Positions 33,022-44,377 of a DNA stretch of 64,000 bases are shown here, piece after piece. The position numbers and the translations under genes are program-made. The notes under the pieces were generated by a model. The model saw nothing but the letters and a program-made list of their open reading frames with translations, made no database searches and was not told the DNA's origin. Every line of letters starts with the position of its first letter. The first letter of the stretch is position 1. The DNA is from Achromobacter insolitus (GTDB lineage: Bacteria; Pseudomonadota; Gammaproteobacteria; Burkholderiales; Burkholderiaceae_B), in NCBI RefSeq assembly GCF_002209555.1, contig NZ_NJIF01000008.1:62001-126000 (forward strand), read 5' to 3'.

Positions 33022-34062
33022 TTACTGCCAGACAGCCTTGCCGTCGGCGGACTTGACTTCGCCCCAAGCGGCGCGGATTTCCTTGGTCACGGCTTCCGGC
33101 AGCGGCACGTAGTCCATGGCTTCGGCAGACTTGGCGCCGTTCTTGAAGGCCCAGTCGAAGAATTCCAGCACGGCCTTGCCTTGCGCCGGCTTGTCTTGCG
33201 ACTTGTGGACCAGGATGAAGGTGGCGGCGGTGACGGGCCACGAATCGGCGCCCGGTTCGTCGGTCAGGACCACGCCCATGCCCGGCGCGCTCTTCCAATC
33301 GGCGTTGGCGGCCGCGGCGGCGAAAGCCTTCTGCTCCGGCTGGACGAACTTGCCGTCCTTGTTCTGCAGCTGCGTCCAGGCCAGCTTGTTCTGCTTGGCG
33401 TAGGCGTATTCCACGTAGCCGATCGAGTTCTTCAGCTGGCCGACGTAGGCGGCGACGCCTTCGTTGCCCTTGCCGCCCTGGCCCACGGGCCACTTCACGG
33501 CCTTGCCTTCACCGACTTGCGACTTCCAGTCCGGCGACACCTTGGACAGGTAGTTGGTCCAACCGAAGGTGGTGCCCGAACCGTCCGAACGGTGCACGAC
33601 GATGATGTCGGCCGACGGCAGCTTGAGGTCGGGGTTCAGGGCCTTGATGGCGGCGTCATCCCACTTCTTGATCTTGCCCAGGAAGATGTCGGCCAGGACC
33701 TTACCCGACAGCTTCAGCTTGCCGGGTTCGATGCCGTCGATATTCACCACGGCCACCGTGCCGCCGATGACGGCCGGGAATTGCAGCAGGCCGTTCTTTT
33801 CCAGGTCGGCTGCCTTCATGGGATCGTCCGAGGCGCCGAAGTCAACGGTCTTGGCGATGATCTGCTGCTGGCCGCCGCCCGAACCGATGGACTGGTAGTT
33901 GACGGCGCTGTTGGTGGCGGCCTTGTAGTCGGAGGCCCACTTGGCGTAGATCGGGTACGGGAACGAAGCGCCGGCGCCGGTCACGTCGGCGGCCTGGACG
34001 GCAAACACGGCGGCGCTCAGCGCGACGCCCAGGGAAACTTGTTTGAAGACACGTTTGAACAT
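33022..34062 (-). CDS. pstS: Phosphate-binding periplasmic protein PstS
   Basis: A 346-residue solute-binding protein. The signal peptide spans residues 1-24 (ALSAAVFAVQA then ADVTGAG). Phosphate-site segments are VTGAGASFPYPIY, IGSGGGQQQI, FGASDDPMK and HRSDGSGTTFGW. It captures phosphate for PstCA-B. A strong PHO-box candidate with a -10 lies about 90-105 bases upstream. A 155-base gap separates it from pstC. Confidence 0.97.
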   Translation of the reverse strand: MFKRVFKQVSLGVALSAAVFAVQAADVTGAGASFPYPIYAKWASDYKAATNSAVNYQSIGSGGGQQQIIAKTVDFGASDDPMKAADLEKNGLLQFPAVIGGTVAVVNIDGIEPGKLKLSGKVLADIFLGKIKKWDDAAIKALNPDLKLPSADIIVVHRSDGSGTTFGWTNYLSKVSPDWKSQVGEGKAVKWPVGQGGKGNEGVAAYVGQLKNSIGYVEYAYAKQNKLAWTQLQNKDGKFVQPEQKAFAAAAANADWKSAPGMGVVLTDEPGADSWPVTAATFILVHKSQDKPAQGKAVLEFFDWAFKNGAKSAEAMDYVPLPEAVTKEIRAAWGEVKSADGKAVWQ

Positions 34063-34134
34063 CTGGGTTCCTTCTGTGCTCGTTGGAGGAGTCTGGCAGG
34101 CTTGGAAAACTGCCTGTCTTTCAGCGACCCTCGA

Positions 34135-34168
34135 ATATTAGAAGCCCTACATGACAGGATAGTGACAG
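34135..34168 (-). promoter_or_regulatory. PHO box and -10 of the pst operon
   Basis: On the minus strand CTGTCAC-TATC-CTGTCAT (34168-34151) is a 7-4-7 direct repeat almost identical to the PhoB consensus (CTGTCAT repeats). Ten bases downstream is TAATAT (34140-34135), the spacing seen in PhoB-activated promoters, where the PHO box replaces the -35. It points at pstS. Confidence 0.88.
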
Positions 34169-34169
34169 T

Positions 34170-34451
34170 CATGATCCCCTCCGAGGCGCTACGCGCCTCC
34201 CCCCGGGGGGCGCCGGTGGCGGACCGGCGCCGCCGGATCCGCGCGGCCCCGCTTGCGAGGCGCTTTGGCTCGAATGCCGGCAGGAAATGGACTTGGGGGG
34301 CGCTTTGCCCCCGTATTCGGCTGTGAAAGAGGGACAGGGCGGGCCAGGAGACGCTTTAGGCTCGGATGCCGCCCTGGAAAAAGGAACGGAGCGGGCCGGA
34401 AGCAGCGGCCCCGTTTCAGGTCGCCGCCCTGCGAGGGGGCAGCGGGCGTGG
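34170..34451. repeat. Intergenic GC-rich repeat region between ppk and the pst promoter
   Basis: About 280 bases without a gene. It holds a hairpin GAGGCGC-TAC-GCGCCTC (34183-34199), then C6G6 (34199-34210) and further C/G-rich runs up to the ppk stop. Blocks of this kind (CTCCGAGGCGC...GCGCCTCC plus C/G runs) occur between genes in Burkholderiales and may end transcription from ppk, but there is no T tract. I see no coding sequence here despite long open frames caused by high GC. Confidence 0.45.
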
Positions 34452-36539
34452 TTACACGCCCAGCTTCTGCATCAGGTACTGGTGCACGTTGAAGGGCTCG
34501 CGACGGCTCTTGACTCGGGCGTAGTCGCCGTCGGGCTGTTGCTGCCAGGCCAACTGGTTGTCTCGCAGCGCATAGGTGAAGGCTTCGTCGATCACGCGCT
34601 TCTTCAAGGTCTTGTCGTAGATCGGGAACGCGATCTCGACGCGACGGAAGAAGTTGCGGTCCATCCAGTCGGCCGACGACAGGTAAACGGTTTCCTCGCC
34701 TTCGGCGTAGAAGTAGAAGACGCGCGAGTGCTCCAGGAAGCGGCCGACGATGGAGCGCACCCGGATGTTCTCGGACAGCCCCGGCACGCCCGCCCGCAGC
34801 GCGCACACGCCACGCACGATCAGGTCGATCTTCACGCCGGCCTGACCGGCCTTGTAGAGCTCCTCGATGATCTGCTCTTCCAGCAGCGAGTTCATCTTGG
34901 CCATGATGCGCGACCGCTTGCCGGCCTTGGCCGCGCGGGCCTCGGCGCGGATCAGCGCCACCATGCCGTCATGCATGGTGAAGGGCGACTGCATCAACGC
35001 CTTGAGGGAACGGCGCGCGCCCAGTCCGGTCAGCTGCGCGAATACCTTGTCCATGTCTTCGCACAGCTTCGGATCGGCGGTGAGCAGGCCGAAGTCCGTG
35101 TACAGGCGCGCCGTGCGCGGGTGGTAATTGCCGGTGCCCAAGTGGGCATAGCGGCGCAAGCGCCCTTTCTCGCGGCGTAACACCACAGCCATTTTCGCGT
35201 GCGTCTTATGCGCCACCACGCCGTACACCACGTGCGCCCCCACTTCTTCCAGCTTGGAGGCCCAGTTGATGTTGGTCTGTTCGTCAAAACGGGCCATCAG
35301 CTCCACCACCACCGTGACTTCCTTGCCGGCGCGCGCGGCGGCAAGCAGGATTTTCATCAGCTCGGAATCCTCGCCGGTGCGGTAGATGGTCTGCTTGATC
35401 GCCATGACGTCCGGATCCAGCGCGGCGGCGGTCAGGAAATCGATGACCGGCTGGAAGGACTGATAGGGATGGTGCAGCAAGCGGTCCTGCTCGGCCACGG
35501 CCTCGAACAATTCAACCGGCTTGTCGCCCACCCGGTCGAACGGCGCCGGCACGGGCGCGCGGTAATCGGGAAACAGCAGGTCCGGCCGCGAATCCGAATT
35601 GCACAGCTGCATCAGGCGCGACAGGTTCACCGGGCCCGGCACGCGGTAGGTGTCCTCGGGCTTGAGCGAGAACTCGCGCTGCAGGAAGTGCTCCAGTTCG
35701 ACCGGCGTCAGCTTGTCGATCTCCAGCCGCACCGCGGCGCCGAAGTTGCGCTGCGACAGTTCGCCCTGCAAGGCGTGGCGCAGGTTGGTGACTTCTTCCT
35801 CGTCCACGAACAGGTCGCTGTTGCGCGTGACCCGCCACTGGTAGCACCCCAGCATCTCCAGCCCCGGGAACAGCTCGCCCACGAAGGCGCGCAGCAGCGA
35901 GGTCAGCAGGATGTAGCCTTCGGGTTGGCCCGACAGCTCCTGCGGCATCTTGATCAGGCGCGGCAACGCGCGCGGCGCCTGCACAACGGCGATCGAAGCC
36001 TGGCGACCGAAGGCGTCGGCGCCCGACAGCGACACAATGAAATTCAGGCTCTTGTTGTAGACGCGCGGAAACGGGTGCGCCGGATCCAGCCCGATCGGCG
36101 TCAGCAGCGGCATCACATCGCGGTTGAAGACCTCGCGAGCCCATTCCTGCTGCTGCGGGTTCCATTCAGATGCGTGGTGCAGCGAGATACCCTCGGCGTG
36201 CATGGCCGGCAGGATCTCGTCATTGAGGAGGTTGTACTGGCGGTTGACGAGCTCGTGCACCGCATGCTGGACGTTGTCGAACGCCTGGTCGGGCGTCATG
36301 CCGTCCGGCCCCACCAGATTCGGCGACTGGCGCTGCTGCTCCTTCAGGCTGGAAATCCGGATCTCGAAGAACTCGTCCAGGTTGGAACTGACGATGCACA
36401 CGTAGCGCAGGCGTTCCAGCAGGGGCGTCTTGGGATTCTCCGCCATCGCCAGCACGCGTTCGTTGAATTTCAGCAGCGACAACTCGCGGTTCAGAAGCAA
36501 GGGCTCGGCAGGAGGGCGTGAAGGCATACCGGATTCCAT
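34452..36539 (-). CDS. ppk: Polyphosphate kinase 1
   Basis: A 695-residue PPK1, full length. The N-terminal helical domain (LNRELSLLKFNERVLAMAEN, SSNLDEFFEIR) is followed by the head and two phospholipase-D-like domains. HKTHAKMAVVLRR carries the autophosphorylated His region and LSSADWMDRNFFRRVE is the second conserved segment. It makes polyphosphate from ATP reversibly. A PHO-box candidate lies 35-52 bases upstream, joining it to the phosphate regulon with pstSCAB. Start: MESGMPS; the next ATG is only four codons on and neither has a clear ribosome-binding site. Confidence 0.96.
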   Translation of the reverse strand: MESGMPSRPPAEPLLLNRELSLLKFNERVLAMAENPKTPLLERLRYVCIVSSNLDEFFEIRISSLKEQQRQSPNLVGPDGMTPDQAFDNVQHAVHELVNRQYNLLNDEILPAMHAEGISLHHASEWNPQQQEWAREVFNRDVMPLLTPIGLDPAHPFPRVYNKSLNFIVSLSGADAFGRQASIAVVQAPRALPRLIKMPQELSGQPEGYILLTSLLRAFVGELFPGLEMLGCYQWRVTRNSDLFVDEEEVTNLRHALQGELSQRNFGAAVRLEIDKLTPVELEHFLQREFSLKPEDTYRVPGPVNLSRLMQLCNSDSRPDLLFPDYRAPVPAPFDRVGDKPVELFEAVAEQDRLLHHPYQSFQPVIDFLTAAALDPDVMAIKQTIYRTGEDSELMKILLAAARAGKEVTVVVELMARFDEQTNINWASKLEEVGAHVVYGVVAHKTHAKMAVVLRREKGRLRRYAHLGTGNYHPRTARLYTDFGLLTADPKLCEDMDKVFAQLTGLGARRSLKALMQSPFTMHDGMVALIRAEARAAKAGKRSRIMAKMNSLLEEQIIEELYKAGQAGVKIDLIVRGVCALRAGVPGLSENIRVRSIVGRFLEHSRVFYFYAEGEETVYLSSADWMDRNFFRRVEIAFPIYDKTLKKRVIDEAFTYALRDNQLAWQQQPDGDYARVKSRREPFNVHQYLMQKLGV

Positions 36540-36573
36540 ACGTAGGGAGAGCGTGGAGTTTTACTGCAAAAAA

Positions 36574-36591
36574 GTGACGGTTCCATGACAC
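36574..36591 (-). promoter_or_regulatory. PHO-box candidate of ppk
   Basis: Minus-strand GTGTCAT-GGAA-CCGTCAC (36591-36574) is a 7-4-7 repeat that matches the PHO-box consensus at 12 of 14 repeat bases. About 10 bases downstream is TAAAAC as a possible -10. It lies directly ahead of ppk in the divergent ppk/ppx interval. Confidence 0.65.
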
Positions 36592-36708
36592 AACGCCAAA
36601 AACGTAGCGTACGCTAAAACCGGGACATATAGCAGGGCCATTGCGCGCTGCAAGCCACTGTTCCGTAAGAAAAAAATCGCATCGCCGGGCGCTGTCACAT
36701 GGGGTATC

Positions 36709-36714
36709 TATAAT
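36709..36714 (+). promoter_or_regulatory. -10 element of ppx
   Basis: A consensus TATAAT lies 33 bases before the ppx ATG. A single PHO half-site-like CTGTCAC at 36692-36698 precedes it, without a proper second half. A good TTGACA -35 at standard spacing is not seen. Confidence 0.5.
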
Positions 36715-36747
36715 CGGGCCACTCTCACAGACAATATTACGAGCCGC

Positions 36748-38235
36748 ATGGATCAACTTCTGGCCGCGGTGGACCTCGGGTCCAACAGCTTCCGCCTCTC
36801 CATCGGACGCATCGTTCAGCAGGACGGTACGCCCCAGATCTATCAGATCGACCGCCTCAAGGAAACCGTCCGGCTCGCGGCCGGCCTGGATTCCGAAAAA
36901 CGGCTGGGCGATGACGCCATCGACCGGGCCATCGCCGTGCTGGAACGCTTCGGCGACCGCCTGCGCAGCTTCCACCCCAACCGGGTCCGCGCCGTCGCCA
37001 CCAACACTTTCCGCGTCGCCCGCAACACCCGCGACTTCCTGCCGCGAGCTGAAGCCGCCCTGGGCTTTCCCATTGAAGTCATCGCCGGCCGCGAAGAGGC
37101 GCGCCTGATTTTCTCGGGCGTGGTCCACACCCTGCCCCCTTCGCCCAATAAGCGCCTGGTCATCGACATCGGCGGCGGCTCGACCGAAGTCATCATCGGC
37201 AAGGGTCATGAGCCCGGCCTGATGTCCTCGCTCTACATGGGCTGCGTCAGCTATAGCCGCCAGTTCTTCTCCGACGGCGTAGTGGATGCCCACCAGATGA
37301 AGCAGGCCGAGCTGGCTGCCCGTCGCGAGATCGAAGTCATCGCCAAGCAGTACCGCAAGATGGGCTGGAAAGAGGCCTACGGCTCTTCCGGCACGGCCAA
37401 GGCGCTGTTTGCGATCCTGACCGAATGCCGCTTTTCAGACCGAGGCATCACGCGCGCCGGCCTGAACAAGCTGAAAGACCGCATCGTGCGGTCGGGCCGC
37501 GTGATTCCGTCCGAATTGCCCGGCATCAAGATCGAACGCGCGGACGTGCTGCCCGGCGGGCTGGCCATCATGAGCGCGCTGTTCGACGAACTTGGCATCG
37601 ACGTCATGCATACCGGCGACGGCGCCCTGCGCCTGGGCGTGCTGTACGACCTGCTGGGCCGGGATGACGAACATGACAAGCGCGACGAATCGGTGCGCCA
37701 GTTCATGAAGCGCTACCACGTCGATGTAAACCAGGCGCGGCGCGTGCGCCACGCCGCGCTCACCCTGTTCGACGCAATGTTCCCGGACGGCCCGGAACGC
37801 GCCGAGCTGCGTCCCGCGCTGGGCTGGGCGGCCGATCTGCACGAAGTGGGCCTGTCCATCGCCCACAACGCGTATCACAAGCACACCGCCTACGTTCTGG
37901 AAAACGCCGACATGCCGGGCTTCTCGCGCGCGGACCAGCAACTGCTGGCGCTGCTGGCGCTCGGCCACCAAGGCAAGCTGACCAAACTGGAACCGTTGGT
38001 GCGTTCGCGCGCGCAATGGAAGGCCATCCTCAGCCTGCGCCTGGCGGTGCTGCTGTTCCGCCGCCGCAACGAAATCGAACCGCTGCCGCTGACGGCATCG
38101 GTGCGCGACAACTCCATCGTGGTGCGGGTCAACCGCGAATGGCTGGCGCAGCATCCCCTGAGCGACTTCACGCTGCGCGCGGAAGAAGCCGAGTGGAACA
38201 AGGTAGGGTTTTCGTTCGAGCTGCTGGAGTTCTGA
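36748..38235 (+). CDS. ppx: Exopolyphosphatase
   Basis: A 495-residue Ppx/GppA-family enzyme: AAVDLGSNSFRLSIGRI at the N-terminus and VIDIGGGSTEVIIG at about residue 140 form the ATPase-like phosphate-binding site; a C-terminal HD-like helical domain (AADLHEVGLSIAHNAYHKH) follows. It removes terminal phosphate from polyphosphate, opposing the divergent ppk. Confidence 0.95.
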   Translation: MDQLLAAVDLGSNSFRLSIGRIVQQDGTPQIYQIDRLKETVRLAAGLDSEKRLGDDAIDRAIAVLERFGDRLRSFHPNRVRAVATNTFRVARNTRDFLPRAEAALGFPIEVIAGREEARLIFSGVVHTLPPSPNKRLVIDIGGGSTEVIIGKGHEPGLMSSLYMGCVSYSRQFFSDGVVDAHQMKQAELAARREIEVIAKQYRKMGWKEAYGSSGTAKALFAILTECRFSDRGITRAGLNKLKDRIVRSGRVIPSELPGIKIERADVLPGGLAIMSALFDELGIDVMHTGDGALRLGVLYDLLGRDDEHDKRDESVRQFMKRYHVDVNQARRVRHAALTLFDAMFPDGPERAELRPALGWAADLHEVGLSIAHNAYHKHTAYVLENADMPGFSRADQQLLALLALGHQGKLTKLEPLVRSRAQWKAILSLRLAVLLFRRRNEIEPLPLTASVRDNSIVVRVNREWLAQHPLSDFTLRAEEAEWNKVGFSFELLEF

Positions 38236-38241
38236 GCAACA

Positions 38242-38270
38242 GGCCGGGCGGCCCTTGAGCCGCCTCGGCC
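38242..38270. terminator. Hairpin between convergent ppx and olsB
   Basis: GGCCG-GGCGGC-CCTTGA-GCCGCC-T-CGGCC forms an 11-base-pair stem with one bulge, 7 bases after the ppx stop. There is no T tract, so it is only a candidate terminator or 3'-end-stabilising hairpin. Confidence 0.4.
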
Positions 38271-38284
38271 GGCGCCGCCAAACG

Positions 38285-38395
38285 CTAGAACGGTGAAAGA
38301 TCGGTTTCGCGATCCAGCCGCTTGAGCTCCATGCGCAAGGGCCGCGTAGCCCGCCGTATCAGCCTGATCTTCATGCGGCGGAACAGGCGGCGCAT
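38285..38395 (-). CDS. Possible small basic protein after olsB
   Basis: A 36-codon frame starting MRRLFRRMKIRLIRRATRPL and ending ETDLSPF, five bases after the olsB stop. It holds eleven arginines and two lysines and could form an amphipathic helix. There is no strong ribosome-binding site of its own, so translation would rely on coupling to olsB. Could be real or chance. Confidence 0.3.
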   Translation of the reverse strand: MRRLFRRMKIRLIRRATRPLRMELKRLDRETDLSPF

Positions 38396-38400
38396 GATGC

Positions 38401-39207
38401 TCAGCGCTGGGCGGTGGCGGTGGCGGGCTGGTCCAGCCCGAAGTGACGGCGGTAGCGCTCGTCCATGCGGTCCATCTTGAGCAGGACCGGGAAATCCGCG
38501 GCATTGAAATCGGGGTCCCAAGCGGGTTCGCCACAGACCTTGGCGCCCAGCTTCAAATACCCCTTGATCAGCGGCGGCACACGAGCCGGCAAGGTGCTGT
38601 TGAGCTTCTCCACCGGATAGCGATGCAGTGGCGTCACGCAGGGTTCGTCCCCTTGCGGCAGCTGTTTGGAAATGGTGCGCCACACTTCGGCGGCAGTGAC
38701 GCCGTCGTCGCGCAGGCTGACGCTGGCGCAACCCAGCACATACTGATAGCCACCACGGCGCAGGTATTCGGCCAAGCCGGACCACAACAGCATGATGACG
38801 CCGCCGCCGCGGTAGTCGGCGTGCGTGCAGGAGCGGCCAACTTCCACCAGCTCGTCCTGGATCGGGCCCAGGCCGGACAGGTCGAACTCGGACTGCGAGT
38901 AGTATCCGCCCGCCTCCCGCGCCTTTTCCGGCGTCAGGATCCGGTAGGTGCCAACAACGCGGCCGGTATCCAGTTCACGGACCATCAGGTGTTCACAGAA
39001 CGGATCGAAGCGGTCGTGCTCGATGCCGTCCTGCGCATCGGGAAACACCGCGCCCATGTCCTCGGTGAAGACGTCGTAGCGCAGGCGTTGAATCTGCTCG
39101 ATTTCTTCAGCGGTGCGCGCCAAGCCCACCACCAGCACCTTGGCGGCGGCGCCGGTCCAAGGTTCTGCGGCATTACGGCTCGGATTGATGCGTGCTAATT
39201 CCAGCAT
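38401..39207 (-). CDS. olsB: OlsB-type L-ornithine N-alpha-acyltransferase (GNAT-like)
   Basis: A 268-residue acyl-ACP-dependent N-acyltransferase: LRYDVFTEDMGAVFPDAQDG with EHDRFDPFCEHLMV near residue 55, then VVGTYRILTPEKAREAGGYY and ELVEVGRSCTHADYRGGGVI, followed by LLWSGLAEYLRRGGYQYVLG. This family puts a 3-hydroxyacyl chain on ornithine in the first step of ornithine-lipid synthesis, a phosphate-free membrane lipid. Its location beside ppk/ppx/pst genes suits a phosphate-limitation role. The olsA acyltransferase is not in the window next to it. Confidence 0.85.
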   Translation of the reverse strand: MLELARINPSRNAAEPWTGAAAKVLVVGLARTAEEIEQIQRLRYDVFTEDMGAVFPDAQDGIEHDRFDPFCEHLMVRELDTGRVVGTYRILTPEKAREAGGYYSQSEFDLSGLGPIQDELVEVGRSCTHADYRGGGVIMLLWSGLAEYLRRGGYQYVLGCASVSLRDDGVTAAEVWRTISKQLPQGDEPCVTPLHRYPVEKLNSTLPARVPPLIKGYLKLGAKVCGEPAWDPDFNAADFPVLLKMDRMDERYRRHFGLDQPATATAQR

Positions 39208-39362
39208 TGCGCGAAGCTCCTAGAGAGTCCAGTCAGTGTGGACGCCCTGTATGTCAAAGACTTGACCAATATGTTACGTGACTATGAAGTTTAGTTCGGG
39301 GCGGACATATCAATCGCCCGCCGAAATCGACAAAACTTTACAAATATATACAGACCTTGAAC

Positions 39363-39394
39363 AAACAAAAGCCACCCGTCGCGCGACGGGTGGC
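39363..39394 (-). terminator. Intrinsic terminator of the glmM operon
   Basis: GCCACCCGTCGC and its exact complement GCGACGGGTGGC form a 12-base palindromic stem at 39371-39394, 28 bases after the glmM stop. On the minus strand it is followed by TTTTGTTTGT. Confidence 0.88.
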
Positions 39395-39421
39395 CTTGCT
39401 TCGGCATTGGAAAGTCGGCAT

Positions 39422-40765
39422 TTACCCCAGGCTGGCCGCAAGCTTCTCGGCGCAGGACACGGCAAGCGCCTCGTCCTCGGCCTCGACCATCAGCCGCAGC
39501 TTGGGCTCGGTACCCGACGCGCGGATGAGGATTCGGCCGCGGCCGTCCAGTTCGGCTTCCACGGCCTTGCGCGCGGCGCTCAGGCCCTCGTGCGTCTTCC
39601 AATCCTGGCCCGGCGTCAGCGGGACGTTGATCATCTTTTGCGGGTACATGCGCAGATCGCTCACCCACTCCGACAGACCCACCGAGTTGCGGCGCAGCGC
39701 GGTCAGGACCTGCAGCGCGGCCACGATGCCGTCGCCGGTCGAATGGCAGTCCAGGCACAGCAGATGGCCTGAGCTTTCGCCGCCATACAGCCAGCCCCGG
39801 GCCTGCATTTGTTCCAGCACGTAGCGGTCGCCCACGTTGGCGCGCTCAAAGCCGACGCCCAGGCGCTTCATTTCGCGCTCGAAGCCGAAGTTGGTCATCA
39901 GCGTGCCGACCACGCCGTCCACCTTGCCGCGTTGCATGCGTTCGCGGACGATGGCGTACATGAGCTCGTCGCCGTTGTAGATGCGGCCCTCGCCGTCCAC
40001 CATCTGCAGGCGGTCGGCGTCGCCATCCAGCGCAATGCCCAATTGGGCGCCGCGGGCGTGGACTTCCTTGGCCAGCAATTCGGGGTGCAGCGCGCCCACG
40101 CCCTTGTTGATGTTGAAACCATCCGGGTTGACGCCGATGGCGTGCACTTCGGCGCCCAGCTCACGGAACACATGGGGCGCGATGTTGTAGGCGGCGCCGT
40201 GGGCGGCGTCCACCACGATCGTCATGCCGTTCAGGTCCAGATCGTTGGGGAAGGTGCTCTTGCAGAACTCGATGTATCGGCCCTGCGCGTCGCCCATGCG
40301 GCGGGCGCGGCCCAGCGCTTCCGAGGCGACGCAACCCAGCGGCTCGTCCAGGGCGGCTTCGATGGCGGCCTCGATCTCGTCCGGCAGCTTCATGCCCTGC
40401 GCCGAGAAGAACTTGATGCCGTTGTCGTGGTAAGGATTGTGCGAAGCGCTGATGACGATGCCGGCCACCAGGCGCAGCGCCCGGGTCAGGTAGGCCACGG
40501 CCGGCGTAGGCACGGGACCGGCCAGCAGCACGTCGATGCCCGCGGCCGAGAGGCCGGCTTCCAGCGCGGATTCCAGCATATAGCCGGAAATCCGGGTGTC
40601 CTTGCCGATGACCACCTGCGGGCGGCTGCCGCCGCGCACGGCGTGCTCGCGCGCCAGCACGCGGCCGGCCGCGTAGCCCAGGCGCAGGGCGAATTCGGCG
40701 TTGATCACCGGACCGCCGACCTCGCCGCGTACACCGTCGGTACCGAAATATTTGCGTCGAATCAT
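39422..40765 (-). CDS. glmM: Phosphoglucosamine mutase
   Basis: A 447-residue alpha-D-phosphohexomutase starting [14 protein letters not shown]. The catalytic phosphoserine is in [17 protein letters not shown] at about residue 103; the metal-binding loop is [13 protein letters not shown] and the sugar loop GESSGHLL. It turns glucosamine-6-phosphate into glucosamine-1-phosphate for cell-wall UDP-GlcNAc. The ATG overlaps the folP stop as ATGA. The order ftsH-folP-glmM is conserved in proteobacteria. Confidence 0.97.
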   Translation of the reverse strand: MIRRKYFGTDGVRGEVGGPVINAEFALRLGYAAGRVLAREHAVRGGSRPQVVIGKDTRISGYMLESALEAGLSAAGIDVLLAGPVPTPAVAYLTRALRLVAGIVISASHNPYHDNGIKFFSAQGMKLPDEIEAAIEAALDEPLGCVASEALGRARRMGDAQGRYIEFCKSTFPNDLDLNGMTIVVDAAHGAAYNIAPHVFRELGAEVHAIGVNPDGFNINKGVGALHPELLAKEVHARGAQLGIALDGDADRLQMVDGEGRIYNGDELMYAIVRERMQRGKVDGVVGTLMTNFGFEREMKRLGVGFERANVGDRYVLEQMQARGWLYGGESSGHLLCLDCHSTGDGIVAALQVLTALRRNSVGLSEWVSDLRMYPQKMINVPLTPGQDWKTHEGLSAARKAVEAELDGRGRILIRASGTEPKLRLMVEAEDEALAVSCAEKLAASLG

Positions 40766-41607
40766 GAACTGATTGCTCCTTGTTCTGCCGCGTGCCATAC
40801 CTTGAGCGCGTCAACCGTGGCCGCCACATCGTGCACACGCACAATGGAAGCGCCACGCGCCACGCAAGCAAGCGCTGCGGCGATGCTGCCGGGCAACCTG
40901 TCGCCCACGGGCCGGCCGGTAGCTTGGCCGATCATGGATTTTCGCGACAGGCCGATCAGCAATGGATAACCGGCGCTGCGCAGGCTGGACAGCCGGCGCA
41001 GCAGTTGAAAATTCTGGTCGCCTGTCTTGCCGAAGCCGAAGCCAGGGTCAAGCACGATGCGGCGAGGATCGATCCAGGCCGCGCGCAGCTTATGTGCGCG
41101 AGCCCCCAGGAAAAGCCCGATTTCACCGATCAGGTCGGTGTACTCGGGCGGGGCGGCCTGCATGGTGCGGGGCTCGCCCTTCATGTGCATCACGCACAAT
41201 CCGCAGCGCGAATGCGCCACTGCTTCGACAGCGCCAGGCTGCCTGAAGCCGTAGATGTCGTTGATCATGTCCGCGCCGGCATCCAGCACGGCGCGCATGA
41301 CTTCCGGTTTGAATGTGTCGATGGACAGCGGCACGCCGCAATCGCGCAGCGCCTCCACCACTGGCAGCAGCCGGGCCAGTTCGTCGGCCACGGAGACCGG
41401 ATCGGCCCCCGGACGCGTCGATTCGCCGCCCAGGTCCAGGATCTGGGCGCCTTCGGCAATCAATTGGCGCGCGTGCGCTACCGCGGAATCCGTATCGTCG
41501 TGCTGGCCGCCATCGGAAAAAGAGTCCGGCGTGACGTTGACGATACCCATGACAAGCGGGCGCTCGAGATCAAACTCGAAGCGCCCGCAAAGGAAGTTAT
41601 TTGCCAT
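40762..41607 (-). CDS. folP: Dihydropteroate synthase
   Basis: A 281-residue TIM-barrel enzyme of folate synthesis: [15 protein letters not shown] (pterin/diphosphate loop), [12 protein letters not shown], and [11 protein letters not shown] near the C-terminus. It joins p-aminobenzoate to 7,8-dihydropterin pyrophosphate and is the sulfonamide target. It lies 18 bases after ftsH and overlaps glmM. Confidence 0.97.
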   Translation of the reverse strand: MANNFLCGRFEFDLERPLVMGIVNVTPDSFSDGGQHDDTDSAVAHARQLIAEGAQILDLGGESTRPGADPVSVADELARLLPVVEALRDCGVPLSIDTFKPEVMRAVLDAGADMINDIYGFRQPGAVEAVAHSRCGLCVMHMKGEPRTMQAAPPEYTDLIGEIGLFLGARAHKLRAAWIDPRRIVLDPGFGFGKTGDQNFQLLRRLSSLRSAGYPLLIGLSRKSMIGQATGRPVGDRLPGSIAAALACVARGASIVRVHDVAATVDALKVWHAAEQGAISS

Positions 41608-41625
41608 AACTCAGGATGAGCAGCC

Positions 41626-43512
<1,887 letters not shown>

Positions 43513-43726
43513 GGTCGATCTCCTGCTTTCGATTCCGACCGGCGACCGCGCACCCGCATATGGCACAGTCACAAGTATGTCAATAGCTCATTCTACCCTG
43601 TCAGACCAGATTGCGTCCCGGGATCCCTGAGCCCCTCTAAGTTTTGTCTGATTCGCGAATTTTCTGGTCGTTATCCCGGCAGGCTGTGAGTTTTTCGGAT
43701 TCAGGGCGACGCGCCCCGAACCCGGG

Positions 43727-44359
43727 CTACTTCAGATCGCGCGCAACCAGAAAGGTTTCGGAGGATTTGTCCCGCGATGCCTTCGGCTTGCGTTCGACCA
43801 CCCGCTTGAAGCGCTGTTTGAAAGACTCCACGATCTGCGAAAAGCCGCTGCCGTGGAAAGCCTTGACGATCAGCGCCCCGTTGGGCTTCAGGTGGGCGCA
43901 GGAGAATTCCATCGCCAATTCGCACACATGCTGGATGCGCGCGGAATCGGCAATACCCACCCCAGACAAGTTGGGGGCCATGTCGGAAATAACAAGGTCC
44001 ACCGCCCGCGATCCGACCATGTCTTCCAATTGTTTCAAGACTTCATCTTCGCGGAAGTCGCCCTGGATGAATTCGACGCCCGCCACGGGCTCCATGGGCA
44101 GCAGGTCCAGCGCAATGATGCGGCCGTCCACGACCCCGCCCGGCCCCGCCAGGCGCTCGCGCGCGACCTGGGACCAGCTGCCCGGCGCCGACCCCAGGTC
44201 GACGACCAGATCGCCCCGGCGCATCAGCTTCTCGGTGTCCAGGATCTCGATCAGCTTGAAGGCGGCGCGGGCCCTGTAGCCCTTCTGTTGCGCCAGCTTC
44301 ACATAGGGATCATTGATGTGCTGGTGAATCCAGTCTTTGGAGAATTTATTCTTGGCCAT
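43727..44359 (-). CDS. rlmE: 23S rRNA (uridine-2'-O)-methyltransferase RlmE (FtsJ/RrmJ)
   Basis: A 210-residue SAM-dependent methyltransferase. SAM motif I is [15 protein letters not shown], and the K-D-K-E tetrad is traceable in [34 protein letters not shown] and SETFLVARD. It methylates U2552 of 23S rRNA in the 50S A-loop. It precedes ftsH, as in E. coli, and diverges from yhbY with only 18 bases between the starts. Confidence 0.96.
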   Translation of the reverse strand: MAKNKFSKDWIHQHINDPYVKLAQQKGYRARAAFKLIEILDTEKLMRRGDLVVDLGSAPGSWSQVARERLAGPGGVVDGRIIALDLLPMEPVAGVEFIQGDFREDEVLKQLEDMVGSRAVDLVISDMAPNLSGVGIADSARIQHVCELAMEFSCAHLKPNGALIVKAFHGSGFSQIVESFKQRFKRVVERKPKASRDKSSETFLVARDLK

Positions 44360-44377
44360 TACCGTACAATTCCACGC

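Noticed and set aside
36691-36714. PHO box for ppx
   Set aside because: Only one CTGTCAC half is present; the second half at the correct spacing does not match.
39209-39362. Possible small gene between olsB and the glmM terminator
   Set aside because: The short frames have no proper start signals; the stretch is better explained as the olsB promoter region.
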